DNA of 64,000 nt from Flectonema sp. DT1601 (Eukaryota > Euglenozoa > Diplonemea > Diplonemida > Diplonemidae), in contig OZ025787.1 in NCBI GenBank assembly GCA_964019425.1, forward strand, positions 310,001 through 374,000, given 5' to 3'. The position numbers and the translations under genes are program-made. The notes beneath the pieces were generated by a model. The model had not been told where the DNA came from. It made no database searches and was given only the letters and a program-made list of their open reading frames with translations. Positions 44,256 to 54,037 of the stretch are shown piece after piece (position 1 is the first letter of the stretch; each line of letters starts with the position of its first letter).

Positions 44256-47200
44256 CTATTCTAAATCCTTATCAGCCATACCAAGATATTGATAAATAGA
44301 AGGTAAACGAGGATCATCTGGGTGCATCCTCACTGTTTCAGGTTTTCGTTTCCTACCAGTGCGAGGTGGTGGAAACAATGGCCGCTGAGATGGTATCGAC
44401 GGAAGTAATTTCTTTTTAACATGCTCTGTTTTATTCTCTTGGGGAATCCCTTTCGGTACTTTAATAATTTCCTCAGTAGTAACAACAATGAGATTCTCAT
44501 CGACACTATCTTTTGTATTTGACGCCTCAATTAGTCTTCTCTGCATGTCGTGTTCTTCAACAACTTCATAGGGAGCATCTGTTTGAGATACTTCATCTTT
44601 GTATTTATTGATTTGATTTATTGTTGGAGGAGGGAGTCCGAGAGCTAAGAATTGCGGCATGTCTTCATACCCAGATACTGAGGGTCCTGTTTCGATGTAT
44701 TGCTGACGAGTATTTAATTGAGTTCGAAGGGCCTCAATTTGAAGTGAGAGCGATCCAACTAAATCTGAGTTGAATTCCATGTCACTCAGAACAATAACTG
44801 CATTGTGTGGAAGTGTGACTGTACCTCTAACGGTTCGTACTCGTAGTAGGCGATGGAACTTCCAACCGCCAACTACTGTTCCGACTAGTCCGCAGATGTT
44901 TTCGTAGACTCCATCCCATGCAAGTTCAGGTGTTTTTTGTATTAATATCTTAACTGACTTCTTATCAAGTATCCTAATCCGATCACCAACATGGATATCA
45001 AGAAGAATCAAATGCTCATCAGTGGCATACATCTTCTCTGATTCCAAATCATATTTTAGTGATCGTCGACGAGGTGGTCCACATGCTGTATTCCATGATT
45101 GTTTCCACGTCCACTGCTCAGAATTGTCATCATTTGGATCCGACAAGTCGAATGTATTTAATTGTATTGCTACGGATATTTTTTTCCCGCAGATTACTTC
45201 CGAATACGTTCCAATCTCTTCCTTTGAGTCATTCGAGATTGTAACCTTTATTTCAGGTGTTGGTACTTCATTCGTAATAATGTGTTGAATGTCACTGTTA
45301 AAACCAATTGGTGTTGCTGGTGACGTTGGTGTTGCTGGTGACGTTGGTGTTGCTGGTGACGTTGGTGTTAGAGGTGACGTTGGTTCTTTATTACATCGAC
45401 CGAGTTGAGTTCTTTTCTTAACTTCTTCAACTGCTTGCTTGTCAATTATTCTTTTTTTATTATCATCAACGTTGGTTGGTTGACCCGACCTACTCAATTT
45501 TTTTTGAATATTTTTAGGCGGGTGCGAAGGGTCACAAAGGTGTCCATTTACTGACTCCGAAACAGCAGCAAGCTGTTGTGTCGGCTGTTCTGCCACGAGA
45601 TGAGACGAGAACCGTCTCGACGAACTTATTTTATCAGATTCAGTTAGAGATCTTCTCGGTTGTTCCATCATAAGATAACTTCGGCGTCTAGAATGAGAAG
45701 ATCTCTGTTTCCCTTCTTCTTTAGCTGCCATCGCTGCTTGAATAACCTCGTCAGCCGCAAACATAAAATATTCACCTGACTCTTTCGCATCGGATGTCTC
45801 ATACTGAGAACCTAAACTAATAACATAAGGAAATATTTTAAATTGATTCGATGATATCATTTTATCTTTCATCACAATAGTAGTACGCTGACGTAGTTGA
45901 ACTCGACTTTTGGTTCTGACGGGAGTGGTAGCGATGACTAAAATCATTATCGATGATTTAATGGCGAGATATTTAACAAAACTAATATTCCGACGCTGTC
46001 GTTGTCTGTTAACAGCGATGTTAGCAGGACGGATACTTGTTTCTGAGACACGCATTGCAGTTGGTGATTGTTTAGTTGAATGTGAATCAGATACTAAAAG
46101 TGATTCACGTTCTAATTTCCACAACCTAATAGCAGTGTCTACTGAAGGCGTAGGTGATGGCTTTGTTACGATAACACAAAATGATGATAATTTAATTTCA
46201 GGTAATCCTATCAGTCTATCATCTTTATTAAGAGATGTCGACTGAACTCTCAATCTTGATACCGCTCGGGATAGACAAGTCACATCGTTGTGAGATATTT
46301 GAATTACATATTCAGACATCCTTCCGAGTTCTTTACTTTTCTTTGATATTGTCATTAGGTTTCGTATTGGGATTCTACTTGCTTCAGATAAATCTTCAAG
46401 GATGGTGTCATTTACAGATCTGATTCTGTCTCTTTCAACATTGACGACGATATTAAAATTATATTGTGGAGATGGAATTGATGATTCAAGACGCGGAAGA
46501 ATATCATCATCGAATTCCTCACCAATTGAAAAGAATTCAGGTACTAAGGTTTGCCCTGGACAAAATGAAGCTGGGAGATTCAAAATTACTTTATCAGTCT
46601 TTTTCTTATCCTTCATTTCAAATAGTATTTTTGGATTCTCAAGATTTTCTGAGTTAAAGACTTCTTCCAGTTTGTGAACCATAAAAGCAAAATTCCTCCC
46701 AATTCTCTGAAGGTTTGGTGAAGGATCATTCTCAAACAACTCTTCTACAGGATCTGAAAATACTAAAGCAGGTGAAGGTAATAGATTGTGTAAGAAAGAA
46801 GGAACTTTAATTGATATCATTCCTTTATAAAACCTTTCAACAGCCAATGCAATAATTGTAGACTCACCTGCAGAAATACCACCACTGCTATTAACGTACG
46901 ATTGAAACTTTTTATCTGCTTCCAACAGCAGTGCAGAAGTATCGCCCATCAATTCAATGACTGAACTCTTTAGAACTAATAATCTGTTTCGTATAAATCG
47001 AAATGCTCCTTTTACAGAGTTTCGCTTCTGGACAGCAGATGGTACCTTTGATTCTTTTTCAAGAGTTGCGCCATCAGTATGGAATCCTCGTATTGAAGAG
47101 TCAAGTGGTGATTCAGAAGGGATGTCACACTGCTGAAGAATCTTTTTTGAAAAGGTGGACTGCAGACGCTGGTTTTGTTTGTCGATGTAGTTGCGAAGTA

Positions 47201-47780
47201 TCTCAACTTCAAGTTTGTAAAGATTTACCATTTCAGATAAAAGATCACATCTAAGTCTTAACTTACCTTCAGTAACATCTGTAGCAATGGATTCTGAATA
47301 CGGACTGTGACATTGATGACACAGAGTTCCAACGTCAGCAGGTTCGTTCATCTTCGTCCTCATGTGTCGAAGTCGCTGTGCGTCTGTTATTTCGTTTAGC
47401 TGTTTTATTATTCCAATTTTAATTTCTCTAATGGTGTCTTCCTTCGCGGTGACCAACTTCTTTTCGAGGTTGTAACATTTCTTTGATTGGTCTCGTTCTG
47501 CTTCCTGTGCTGCTGTAAGTGCCTTCTCTTGTTTCAAATTCAGAAATTTTATTTTTGTTGATTGTAATGTTTGCTGTTGAACGGCTGTTGTGACTTCAGA
47601 TTCTAATTTCACAAGTAAAGCGTTCGACAGTTCAATCAACGAAGTAGTGTCCTCAATAGAAAACTCTCCATCACGCTTTAATTGATCAAAGTCACGTAAT
47701 TTGATTTTCGAGTTGGTCACGAACTTCGCCGTCTCTCTCCCGCTCTTTCCATTATTCAATGCACCGAGTGCCGCTAACAT
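44256..47780 (-). CDS. Large coiled-coil protein with SH3-like segment (1,174 aa)
   Basis: A single exon; only 183 bp separate it from the kinase start upstream in coordinate. An acceptor (TTTCATCAATCAG) ends 20 nt before the ATG. Residues about 50-215 are helical/coiled coil interrupted by a CxxC-type element (LCHQCHSPYSES). The middle is Ser-rich, and around residues 800-825 lies a short TPTSPA repeat encoded by an 18-bp direct repeat. Near residues 930-995 a segment (GDRIRIL, then WDGVYENICGLVGTVVGG, RLLRVRTVRGTVTLPHNAVI) resembles the SH3-like repeats of Mind bomb proteins. A Lys/Arg-rich region and short helices finish the protein. No family is recognised as a whole; a scaffold role is likely. 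Confidence 0.8.
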   Translation of the reverse strand: MLAALGALNNGKSGRETAKFVTNSKIKLRDFDQLKRDGEFSIEDTTSLIELSNALLVKLESEVTTAVQQQTLQSTKIKFLNLKQEKALTAAQEAERDQSKKCYNLEKKLVTAKEDTIREIKIGIIKQLNEITDAQRLRHMRTKMNEPADVGTLCHQCHSPYSESIATDVTEGKLRLRCDLLSEMVNLYKLEVEILRNYIDKQNQRLQSTFSKKILQQCDIPSESPLDSSIRGFHTDGATLEKESKVPSAVQKRNSVKGAFRFIRNRLLVLKSSVIELMGDTSALLLEADKKFQSYVNSSGGISAGESTIIALAVERFYKGMISIKVPSFLHNLLPSPALVFSDPVEELFENDPSPNLQRIGRNFAFMVHKLEEVFNSENLENPKILFEMKDKKKTDKVILNLPASFCPGQTLVPEFFSIGEEFDDDILPRLESSIPSPQYNFNIVVNVERDRIRSVNDTILEDLSEASRIPIRNLMTISKKSKELGRMSEYVIQISHNDVTCLSRAVSRLRVQSTSLNKDDRLIGLPEIKLSSFCVIVTKPSPTPSVDTAIRLWKLERESLLVSDSHSTKQSPTAMRVSETSIRPANIAVNRQRQRRNISFVKYLAIKSSIMILVIATTPVRTKSRVQLRQRTTIVMKDKMISSNQFKIFPYVISLGSQYETSDAKESGEYFMFAADEVIQAAMAAKEEGKQRSSHSRRRSYLMMEQPRRSLTESDKISSSRRFSSHLVAEQPTQQLAAVSESVNGHLCDPSHPPKNIQKKLSRSGQPTNVDDNKKRIIDKQAVEEVKKRTQLGRCNKEPTSPLTPTSPATPTSPATPTSPATPIGFNSDIQHIITNEVPTPEIKVTISNDSKEEIGTYSEVICGKKISVAIQLNTFDLSDPNDDNSEQWTWKQSWNTACGPPRRRSLKYDLESEKMYATDEHLILLDIHVGDRIRILDKKSVKILIQKTPELAWDGVYENICGLVGTVVGGWKFHRLLRVRTVRGTVTLPHNAVIVLSDMEFNSDLVGSLSLQIEALRTQLNTRQQYIETGPSVSGYEDMPQFLALGLPPPTINQINKYKDEVSQTDAPYEVVEEHDMQRRLIEASNTKDSVDENLIVVTTEEIIKVPKGIPQENKTEHVKKKLLPSIPSQRPLFPPPRTGRKRKPETVRMHPDDPRLPSIYQYLGMADKDLE
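45308..45384 (-). repeat. 18-bp direct repeat coding TPTSPA
   Basis: About four copies of an 18-bp unit in phase with the reading frame, giving consecutive Thr-Pro-Thr-Ser-Pro-Ala hexapeptides. It is a typical expansion inside a disordered linker. Confidence 0.9.
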
Positions 47781-48357
47781 CTTGAAAGGGCATCACCAGA
47801 CTGATTGATGAAATGAAATAAAGAAAAGGCTGACGAAAACAACACTCACAATTCCAACGAGATCATAACTAAAATATCAAATCCTGTTTAAGGAAAACAG
47901 AAATAAATATAAACATTATGCATGGATATGAGAGAATGAAACATATATAAAAAAAAAAATTAAAAAAAAAATTTAAAAAAAGGTATTCTCGAATTGAAAT
48001 TATTATATTTCGCAAGATAGGAAAATCTTTTCGAACGTTTTTTTTTTTTTTTCTACCTTTTTTTTTTTTTTTTTTCAAGTAATCGCAATTACAGAAGAGC
48101 AAGACATACGCGGAGTGCTTTTCACTGACAGGCGTACTACAAATAGCAGACAGTAAACGTAGATGGGTAGTTGTTTTTTGTTCTGTCACCAAGTAAGACA
48201 AAGCATCGCATTCAACTGACGAGAGGAGGGGTGAAAAAAAAACCTGCCCCGCTAAGGTTAGAAAAAATGTGGGCTATTCTAATAATAAAAAAAAAGAATG
48301 GAAAAGAAGAAAAAAAAAATCCGTTCTCGGTAACTTTACAAACTATTCTCAAAATTC

Positions 48358-48388
<31 letters not shown>

Positions 48389-48493
48389 CCCCTCAGTAAG
48401 ACGAGTGGGTAGAATCACTCTCTCATCTCATACTTTGAAATTACGAAGTCCGCTGACCAACGGATTATTGCGTGTGGTTCGCATGATGAATTC
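47781..48493. other. Spacer with long A/T tracts
   Basis: 713 bp with several long homopolymers (about 48040-48052, 48058-48075 and a T26 near 48359-48384). Short frames in it derive from these tracts. A GTGAGT near 47847 could be the donor of a 5' UTR intron for the 1,174-residue gene. No gene is seen. Confidence 0.6.
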
Positions 48494-50051
48494 CTATATT
48501 CTTTCCAACAGGTTGTTAAGAGATTCAAACATAGATGACTTGCCGAAATGCTTCGCCTCAGTCTTGTCTAAAATATCAGGAAGACCCAATGCGAAAAGTC
48601 TTGACCTATCTAATTCACCAGGAACATCCAAACAGTTCGTCTTTTCAAGTGCGTGAAAGATTCCTTCCATGCAAACTGACGCTACTTTTTCTTGTGTTGA
48701 TACGTCCAATGAGTGGACCATCGCTTCTAAAGCGCCACCCTTAATAATATGAACACTTTGAGAAAGTGATGAACCTGTCAACCCGTTAGCTAAACACCAC
48801 AATGATTCTCTTCTAATTTCTTCATTCGGAGCATTACCTCCAGCTAACTGTACCAGTGGACTAATCAAGTCCATGTTGATTATTTGTTGTATTTGTGCTT
48901 CTGTTCCAGCCAATACATTACTGTTTGGGATTATATTGTTATAAAACTTGTTGACGGAACATGCAATTCCGAGGCAACATAAAAATAGTGACAAACCTGA
49001 GACCCCAAACACACTCTTTCATGATATTGGGTGTTACGTTTGTGCTTAGCAGGTTCTTCATGTGGGCGATCCAATCACGGTCGAGAATCTGTTGTTGTTG
49101 TTGTTGTTGTTGTTGTTTTGTAACTATTGACTTAACTGTATCGTTAGATATAATCCCTCTGTGTACGATAAATGTAAAAACACATACATGTTGTGTCTGT
49201 GCATCTGTACCCGTGGCTATGTTACCACACACACGTAGAGCTGGAACTATTATTTTATTATTCCCAGTATCCCTAAGAAAACAAACTGGGTCTGGGCAGA
49301 TTTGCAATGACACAGCGATTGCTTCATTAGTTCCCTGTGAGAGGTATCCTAAACTCCAAAGTCCGTCAACACGCACCTCAATATCATTATGATTTACTGC
49401 AGAGTGGACGATCGGAAACAGGTCCTTGACTTTTTCCAAAGGTGGAGCAGGTTTACCTCTCAAAAGATTTGATGAGGTCCAAGAGAGGTTTCTTAGAAAT
49501 TCTAAATTATTCTCCGGATTTCCAGCAACACTAGCAAGAATCGCCGGCGCAGAGTTGTTGATACAAAAATCTCTTGTTTTCACACAATCACCTGCAATGT
49601 TACCAAGTGCCCAAAGTGCCTGACTTCTGATGTTCTGAAGCTTATGTTGCACTAGGTTTAATATATAAGGCATAGCCCCTTCTTCTATTACAACTTTAAC
49701 ATGATTTGAATCACCAGATAAGATATTAGTCAAAGCCCACAGAGATTCGAATTGAAGATCACTCTCACCTTCCATGTTCATGAATCTGAGTAGCTTAGGA
49801 ACCGTTCCTGCTTTAACTGCTTCGGAAATAGGAGGAGCTGCCTCTCTTGATAATAACTTCCTAACTCCAAGAACAGCAGATAAAACTGTCTTTCTATCAT
49901 CTGAATCCATGTGCTTTGAGTATTCTGTCATTGACATTGGTGTCTCATCTACTTGCATGTTATTCATTTGGTTAACAAGATGATCTGGAACCACATCACC
50001 GCCAACGTTTATACTTCTCATTTGATTTGCCAGATCATTACCACAGTCCAT
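48494..50051 (-). CDS. Importin-alpha-like armadillo protein, 3 exons (460 aa)
   Basis: Exons 50051-49188, 49088-48997 and 48920-48494; introns 99 and 76 nt (donors GTATGT and GTTTGT; the first has a TCTAAC branch-like site and ends in a (CAA)n run before CAG). The protein is 460 residues. At least seven armadillo repeats carry the Trp-x3-Asn signature of importin-alpha (LWALTN, LWALGN, LSWTSSN, LRVCGN, VWGLSN, LWCLAN), where nuclear localisation signals bind. The family normally begins with a basic importin-beta-binding domain of about 60-90 residues, but here the first ~60 residues (MDCGNDLANQMRSINVGG and on) are acidic to neutral and no Arg/Lys-rich segment is visible. Either that domain is truly lost or an upstream exon is missing. 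An acceptor (TTGTTTTTGCAG) ends 19 nt before the ATG. Confidence 0.88.
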
Positions 50052-50120
50052 TATTTCGTGTTTCAAAGAACTGCAAAAACAATTAATCTTATCACCAAAA
50101 AAAACGAAGCACAACCACCA

Positions 50121-50217
50121 ACCATTCAACTTGGTATTCAGGTTCCCGAATTCACCTATGAGAGGGAAATGAAATAGAGTAAACCAACAGCAATACCATT
50201 CGTTAAAACAATAAAAA
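50121..50217 (-). promoter_or_regulatory. Importin-alpha leader shared with the repeat gene
   Basis: This ~97-bp segment recurs at 51159-51254, 58854-58949 and 62683-62778, upstream of the signal-peptide gene in each repeat module. I find one base change (a C/T in the CAYAG) and a one-base A-run difference. On the minus strand it contains a pyrimidine tract ending CTCAYAG followed by GTGAATTC, so it holds either a strong acceptor or a donor at 50155/50156. It may be promoter, first exon or both. Flanking sequence on either side is unrelated. Confidence 0.8.
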
Positions 50218-50665
50218 GTAAACTAAGAAGCTTCAGAAGGTTCAGAAGGTTCAGATGGTTAAGAGTAAAAGTGTGTATCATTAATTTCAGCATGACCGCT
50301 CCCCGCAGAAGCTGGATTTCTACCGACTAACAGCCGGTGTAGCACTCTGACAAGAAAGCTAAAAAGGCCAAATGCTCCCGAGGCACATCGATGCCTTTGC
50401 AAATTCACAAAAAAAAAAAAAAAAAGAAAGGGGAATAACGAACCTCCGCTTCACGTTTCTCGGTTCCCTCGTTGGAAGTGCTTTTCAACGACACAACCGG
50501 GCTGGAAGCGAGGGCTGTTTTGGAGTCCGCAATCTGAAAGTTAACTTGGTTGAGATTGATGTTGAAATCGATGTTGAACCGAAACTTGAGTTTCAAACTC
50601 CCATCTGTCCCTCAAATCCTTGAACAGATACCATACAACTCGGATTCGGTCTTGGCGTCGACAAT

Positions 50666-50919
50666 TCAACCGAAAATCGACGAATTACCAATGGTGTGTT
50701 GTTCGATCTCGTTCGTGGCGTTGGCATGATCCTGTTTTGAGTTGAATTTGTTGGTAACTTGTTTTTTTTCAAAAAAATAATGAAGCTGCTTACAAAATAA
50801 GATAATAAATGAAATAAGAAACATACTTCATATTTTACCACGAAAGTGGCATTTTCTTCTCCTTTGACGCATACCAACAAAATGCTGAGCATTGCTGCAG
50901 CAACGAAAAAGATGTTCAT
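50666..50919 (-). CDS. Repeat-embedded signal-peptide protein, copy 1 (short form)
   Basis: Exon 1 is 50919-50827 (31 codons; MNIFFVAAAMLSILLVCVKG is a clear signal peptide). Intron 50826-50732 has a GTATGT donor and an AACAG acceptor. Exon 2 reads DHANATNEIEQHTIGNSSIF and reaches an in-frame stop at 50666, so the product would be 52 residues, about 32 after signal cleavage, with NAT/NSS glycosylation sequons. An acceptor (CGTTTCTCCCTGCAG) ends 24 nt before the ATG. The family is not recognised. The other two copies read on much further, so this copy may be a true short peptide or a decayed one. Confidence 0.5.
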
Positions 50920-51263
50920 GTTTTTTTTAACTTTATAATAAAGCTGCAGGGAGAAACGAACATAAGGGATGGTCCTCAAATGAACAAACAAAAGAAACAA
51001 TTAAACACCAAAAGGAACAAAACTGAAAACACGTTTTATTCCTCAAACATGCTTCATTCATCTAAATACCAACAAGTTCAAAAAGTCCAACCGCACGAAG
51101 ATAAAAAATACCAACCGATCGGTATCTCCGTCATCCTTTTTCACCACCACCACCGCCGACCATTCAACTTGGTATTCAGGTTCCCGAATTCACCTGTGAG
51201 AGGGAAATGAAATAGAGTAAACCAACAGCAATACCATTCGTTAAAACAATAAAAGTATTAATG

Positions 51264-51352
51264 ATGTTAATAATAATAATAATAATAATATTTGAAGATC
51301 CGATATCCAGATCTAACAAGATGTAAATAATAATAATAATAATAATAATAAA
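51264..51352. repeat. AAT microsatellites in module E
   Basis: Two (AAT)n tracts (about 51269-51291 and 51326-51352) flank a GAAGATCCGATATCCAGATC stretch. The same arrangement recurs at about 58964 and 62793. Confidence 0.9.
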
Positions 51353-51656
51353 CCTAAACTTGAACAACTGTTACATCTCACTATCAAATGCAACATACAA
51401 TAAAAAATAGGGATTCGTGTGACGTAATCCCCCGAATACCTTTACCGATAACAAAAAAATGATATCGGATATACGTGCGCAGATGAAAACGACTGTTTGC
51501 GAGTGTTGTAATAACTAGAACAACAACATCGTTTACACAATACGTAGCGACAACAAAGGGGCAGAAACTGCAACTTCAAAATAACTAAAACAACCAATAC
51601 AAGGGGGTTACAATTAAGGGAAAGGGAATACAGTATAAGTATGTGGACTTGTGTAG

Positions 51657-51797
51657 ATGAGACGTGTCAATCAGGCAACCCAATTGACAAATAATACCAA
51701 AAGATACTGGGAAGTACAGAATACAAACTGTAACTTTCCACGACAAGCATTTGCAGGCAAAGAAGCAAAAATTGGTTTTGATGAAAAGCGTAATTGA
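51657..51797 (+). other. 46-codon plus-strand frame repeated in A/B/C units
   Basis: The frame opens MRRVNQATQLTNNTKRYWEV and runs through FPRQAFAGKEAKIGF to TGA. It is present in most A, B and C units. Its pattern NxxK, a 12-13 residue gap, then PxxxFAG also occurs in the plus-strand translation of the D block (ENPNKG, then LPNNGFAG), although the DNA of the two blocks has diverged greatly. That supports a coding origin for both, but not that the frame is expressed. A possible splice acceptor (CATTTGCAG) lies inside it. Confidence 0.35.
51665..51689. repeat. 7-bp inverted repeat in every unit
   Basis: TGTCAAT and ATTGACA flank an 11-nt loop. The motif starts every unit, and D and E blocks contain a second, diverged version about 75 bp further (GTGCCAATCAG, then GATTGATAAATAAT). 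It could be a protein-binding or hairpin site. Confidence 0.6.
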
Positions 51798-51984
51798 GAA
51801 ATGTGAAGCTACAACGGCACAATGAGAAGTGACCCAACACACAATCTCTGATACGAGGATTCGGAAAGTTACCAAACGAAGACGACAAAAAAGAAAGAAC
51901 TTAAAAACATCGTCTTCAACTTTGACTACATTGTGAAATCCGTTAGTTTGTTAAATAAAAACTGTGTTTCTAACTCAAAACTGA

Positions 51985-52018
51985 AAAGGAGCTCTGAAGC
52001 TCCCTTAGCTTTAATAAA
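51985..52018 (+). terminator. Stem-loop followed by AATAAA in each unit
   Basis: Near the end of each unit the plus strand reads GGAGCTctgaAGCTCC, a perfect 6-bp stem with a 4-nt loop, then CTTAGCTTT and AATAAA. The layout is like an mRNA 3' end with hairpin and polyadenylation signal. Some copies (for example 53601 and 54704) carry GAAACTCC, which breaks one stem pair. Not shown to be used. Confidence 0.4.
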
Positions 52019-52290
52019 GAGTACAAAAAAACAAACAATACTAGGGGGTTACAATTAAGGGAAAGGGAATACAGTGTAAGTATGTGGACTTGTGTAGATG
52101 AGACGTGTCAATCAGGCAACCCAATTGACAAATAATACCAAAAGATACTGGGAAGTACAGATTACAAACTGTAACTTTCCACGACAAGCATTTGCAGGCA
52201 AAGAAGCAAAAATTGGTTTTGATGAAAAGCGTAATTGAGAAATGTGAAGACGACAAAAAAGAAAGAACTTAAAAGCATCGTCTTCAACTT

Positions 52291-52314
52291 TGACTAGTTT
52301 AGTTTAGTTTAGTT
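52291..52314 (+). repeat. (GTTTA)n tract diagnostic of type B units
   Basis: Type B units carry three GTTTA pentamers inserted into GACTACATT. The last B unit in the window (about 63820) has four and is 5 bp longer (394 bp). The tract is absent from A, C, D and E types. The insertion closes the plus-strand frame running through KSIVFNFDY in A and C units. Confidence 0.9.
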
Positions 52315-54037
52315 CTACATTGTGAAAACCGTTAGTTTGTTAAATAAAAACTGTGTTTCTAACTCAAAACTGGAAAGGAGCTCTGAAGCTCCCTTAGCTT
52401 TAATAAAGAGTACAAAAAAACAAACAATACTAGGGGGTTACAATTAAGGGAAAGGGAATACAGTGTAAGTATGTGGACTTGTGTAGATGAGACGTGTCAA
52501 TCAGGCAACCCAATTGACAAATAATACCAAAAGATACTGGGAAGTACAGAATACAAACTGTAACTTTCCACGACAAGCATTTGCAGGCAAAGAAGCAAAA
52601 ATTGGTTTTGATGAAAAGCGTAATTGAGAAATGTGAAGCTACAACGGCACAATGAGAAGTGACCCAACACACAATCTCTGATACGAGGATTCGGAAAGTT
52701 ACCAAACGAAGACGACAAAAAAGAAAGAACTTAAAAACATCGTCTTCAACTTTGACTACATTGTGAAATCCGTTAGTTTGTTAAATAAAAACTGTGTTTC
52801 TAACTCAAAACTGAAAAGGAGCTCTGAAGCTCCCTTAGCTTTAATAAAGAGTACAAAAAAACAAACAATACTAGGGGGTTACAATTAAGGGAAAGGGAAT
52901 ACAGTGTAAGTATGTGGACTTGTGTAGATGAGACGTGTCAATCAGGCAACCCAATTGACAAATAATACCAAAAGATACTGGGAAGTACAGATTACAAACT
53001 GTAACTTTCCACGACAAGCATTTGCAGGCAAAGAAGCAAAAATTGGTTTTGATGAAAAGCGTAATTGAGAAATGTGAAGACGACAAAAAAGAAAGAACTT
53101 AAAAGCATCGTCTTCAACTTTGACTAGTTTAGTTTAGTTTAGTTCTACATTGTGAAAACCGTTAGTTTGTTAAATAAAAACTGTGTTTCTAACTCAAAAC
53201 TGGAAAGGAGCTCTGAAGCTCCCTTAGCTTTAATAAAGAGTACAAAAAAACAAACAATACTAGGGGGTTACAATTAAGGGAAAGGGAATACAGTGTAAGT
53301 ATGTGGACTTGTGTAGATGAGACGTGTCAATCAGGCAACCCAATTGACAAATAATACCAAAAGATACTGGGAAGTACAGATTACAAACTGTAACTTTCCA
53401 CGACAAGCATTTGCAGGCAAAGAAGCAAAAATTGGTTTTGATGAAAAGCGTAATTGAGAAATGTGAAGACGACAAAAAAGAAAGAACTTAAAAGCATCGT
53501 CTTCAACTTTGACTAGTTTAGTTTAGTTTAGTTCTACATTGTGAAAACCGTTAGTTTGTTAAATAAAAACTGTGTTTCTAACTCAAAACTGAAAAGGAGC
53601 TCTGAAACTCCCTTAGCTTTAATAAAGAGTACAAAAAAACAAACAATACTAGGGGGTTACAATTAAGGGAAAGGGAATACAGTGTAAGTATGTGGACTTG
53701 TGTAGATGAGACGTGTCAATCAGGCAACCCAATTGACAAATAATACCAAAAGATACTGGGAAGTACAGATTACAAACTGTAACTTTCCACGACAAGCATT
53801 TGCAGGCAAAGAAGCAAAAATTGGTTTTGATGAAAAGCGTAATTGAGAAATGTGAAGACGACAAAAAAGAAAGAACTTAAAAGCATCGTCTTCAACTTTG
53901 ACTAGTTTAGTTTAGTTTAGTTCTACATTGTGAAAACCGTTAGTTTGTTATATAAAAACTGTGTTTCTAACTCAAAACTGGAAAGGAGCTCTGAAGCTCC
54001 CTTAGCTTTAATAAAGAGTACAAAAAAACAAACAATA

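Larger units (their letters stand above)
50288..51599 (-). repeat. Module E, first (partial, diverged) copy
   Basis: 1,312 bp corresponding to the right part of the 1,853-bp module. Homology begins abruptly at CAGCATGACCGCTCCCC, 71 bp beyond the importin leader, and continues to the start of the sub-unit array. The left ~640 bp of the full module is absent. Within it, 50404-50665 differs strongly from the other two copies and looks replaced, whereas the gene's first exon, its intron, the leader and the AAT microsatellites are nearly identical. It carries leader copy 51159-51254. Confidence 0.85.

Noticed and set aside
5340-50051. Kinetoplastid origin based on one-strand gene order and receptor cyclases
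   Set aside because: Many protein-coding introns are present here, whereas kinetoplastids have almost none; a broader euglenozoan or other protist remains possible.
52291-52314. Telomere
   Set aside because: Only three or four pentamers are present, they are internal to each unit, and they lack the G-richness of most telomere repeats.
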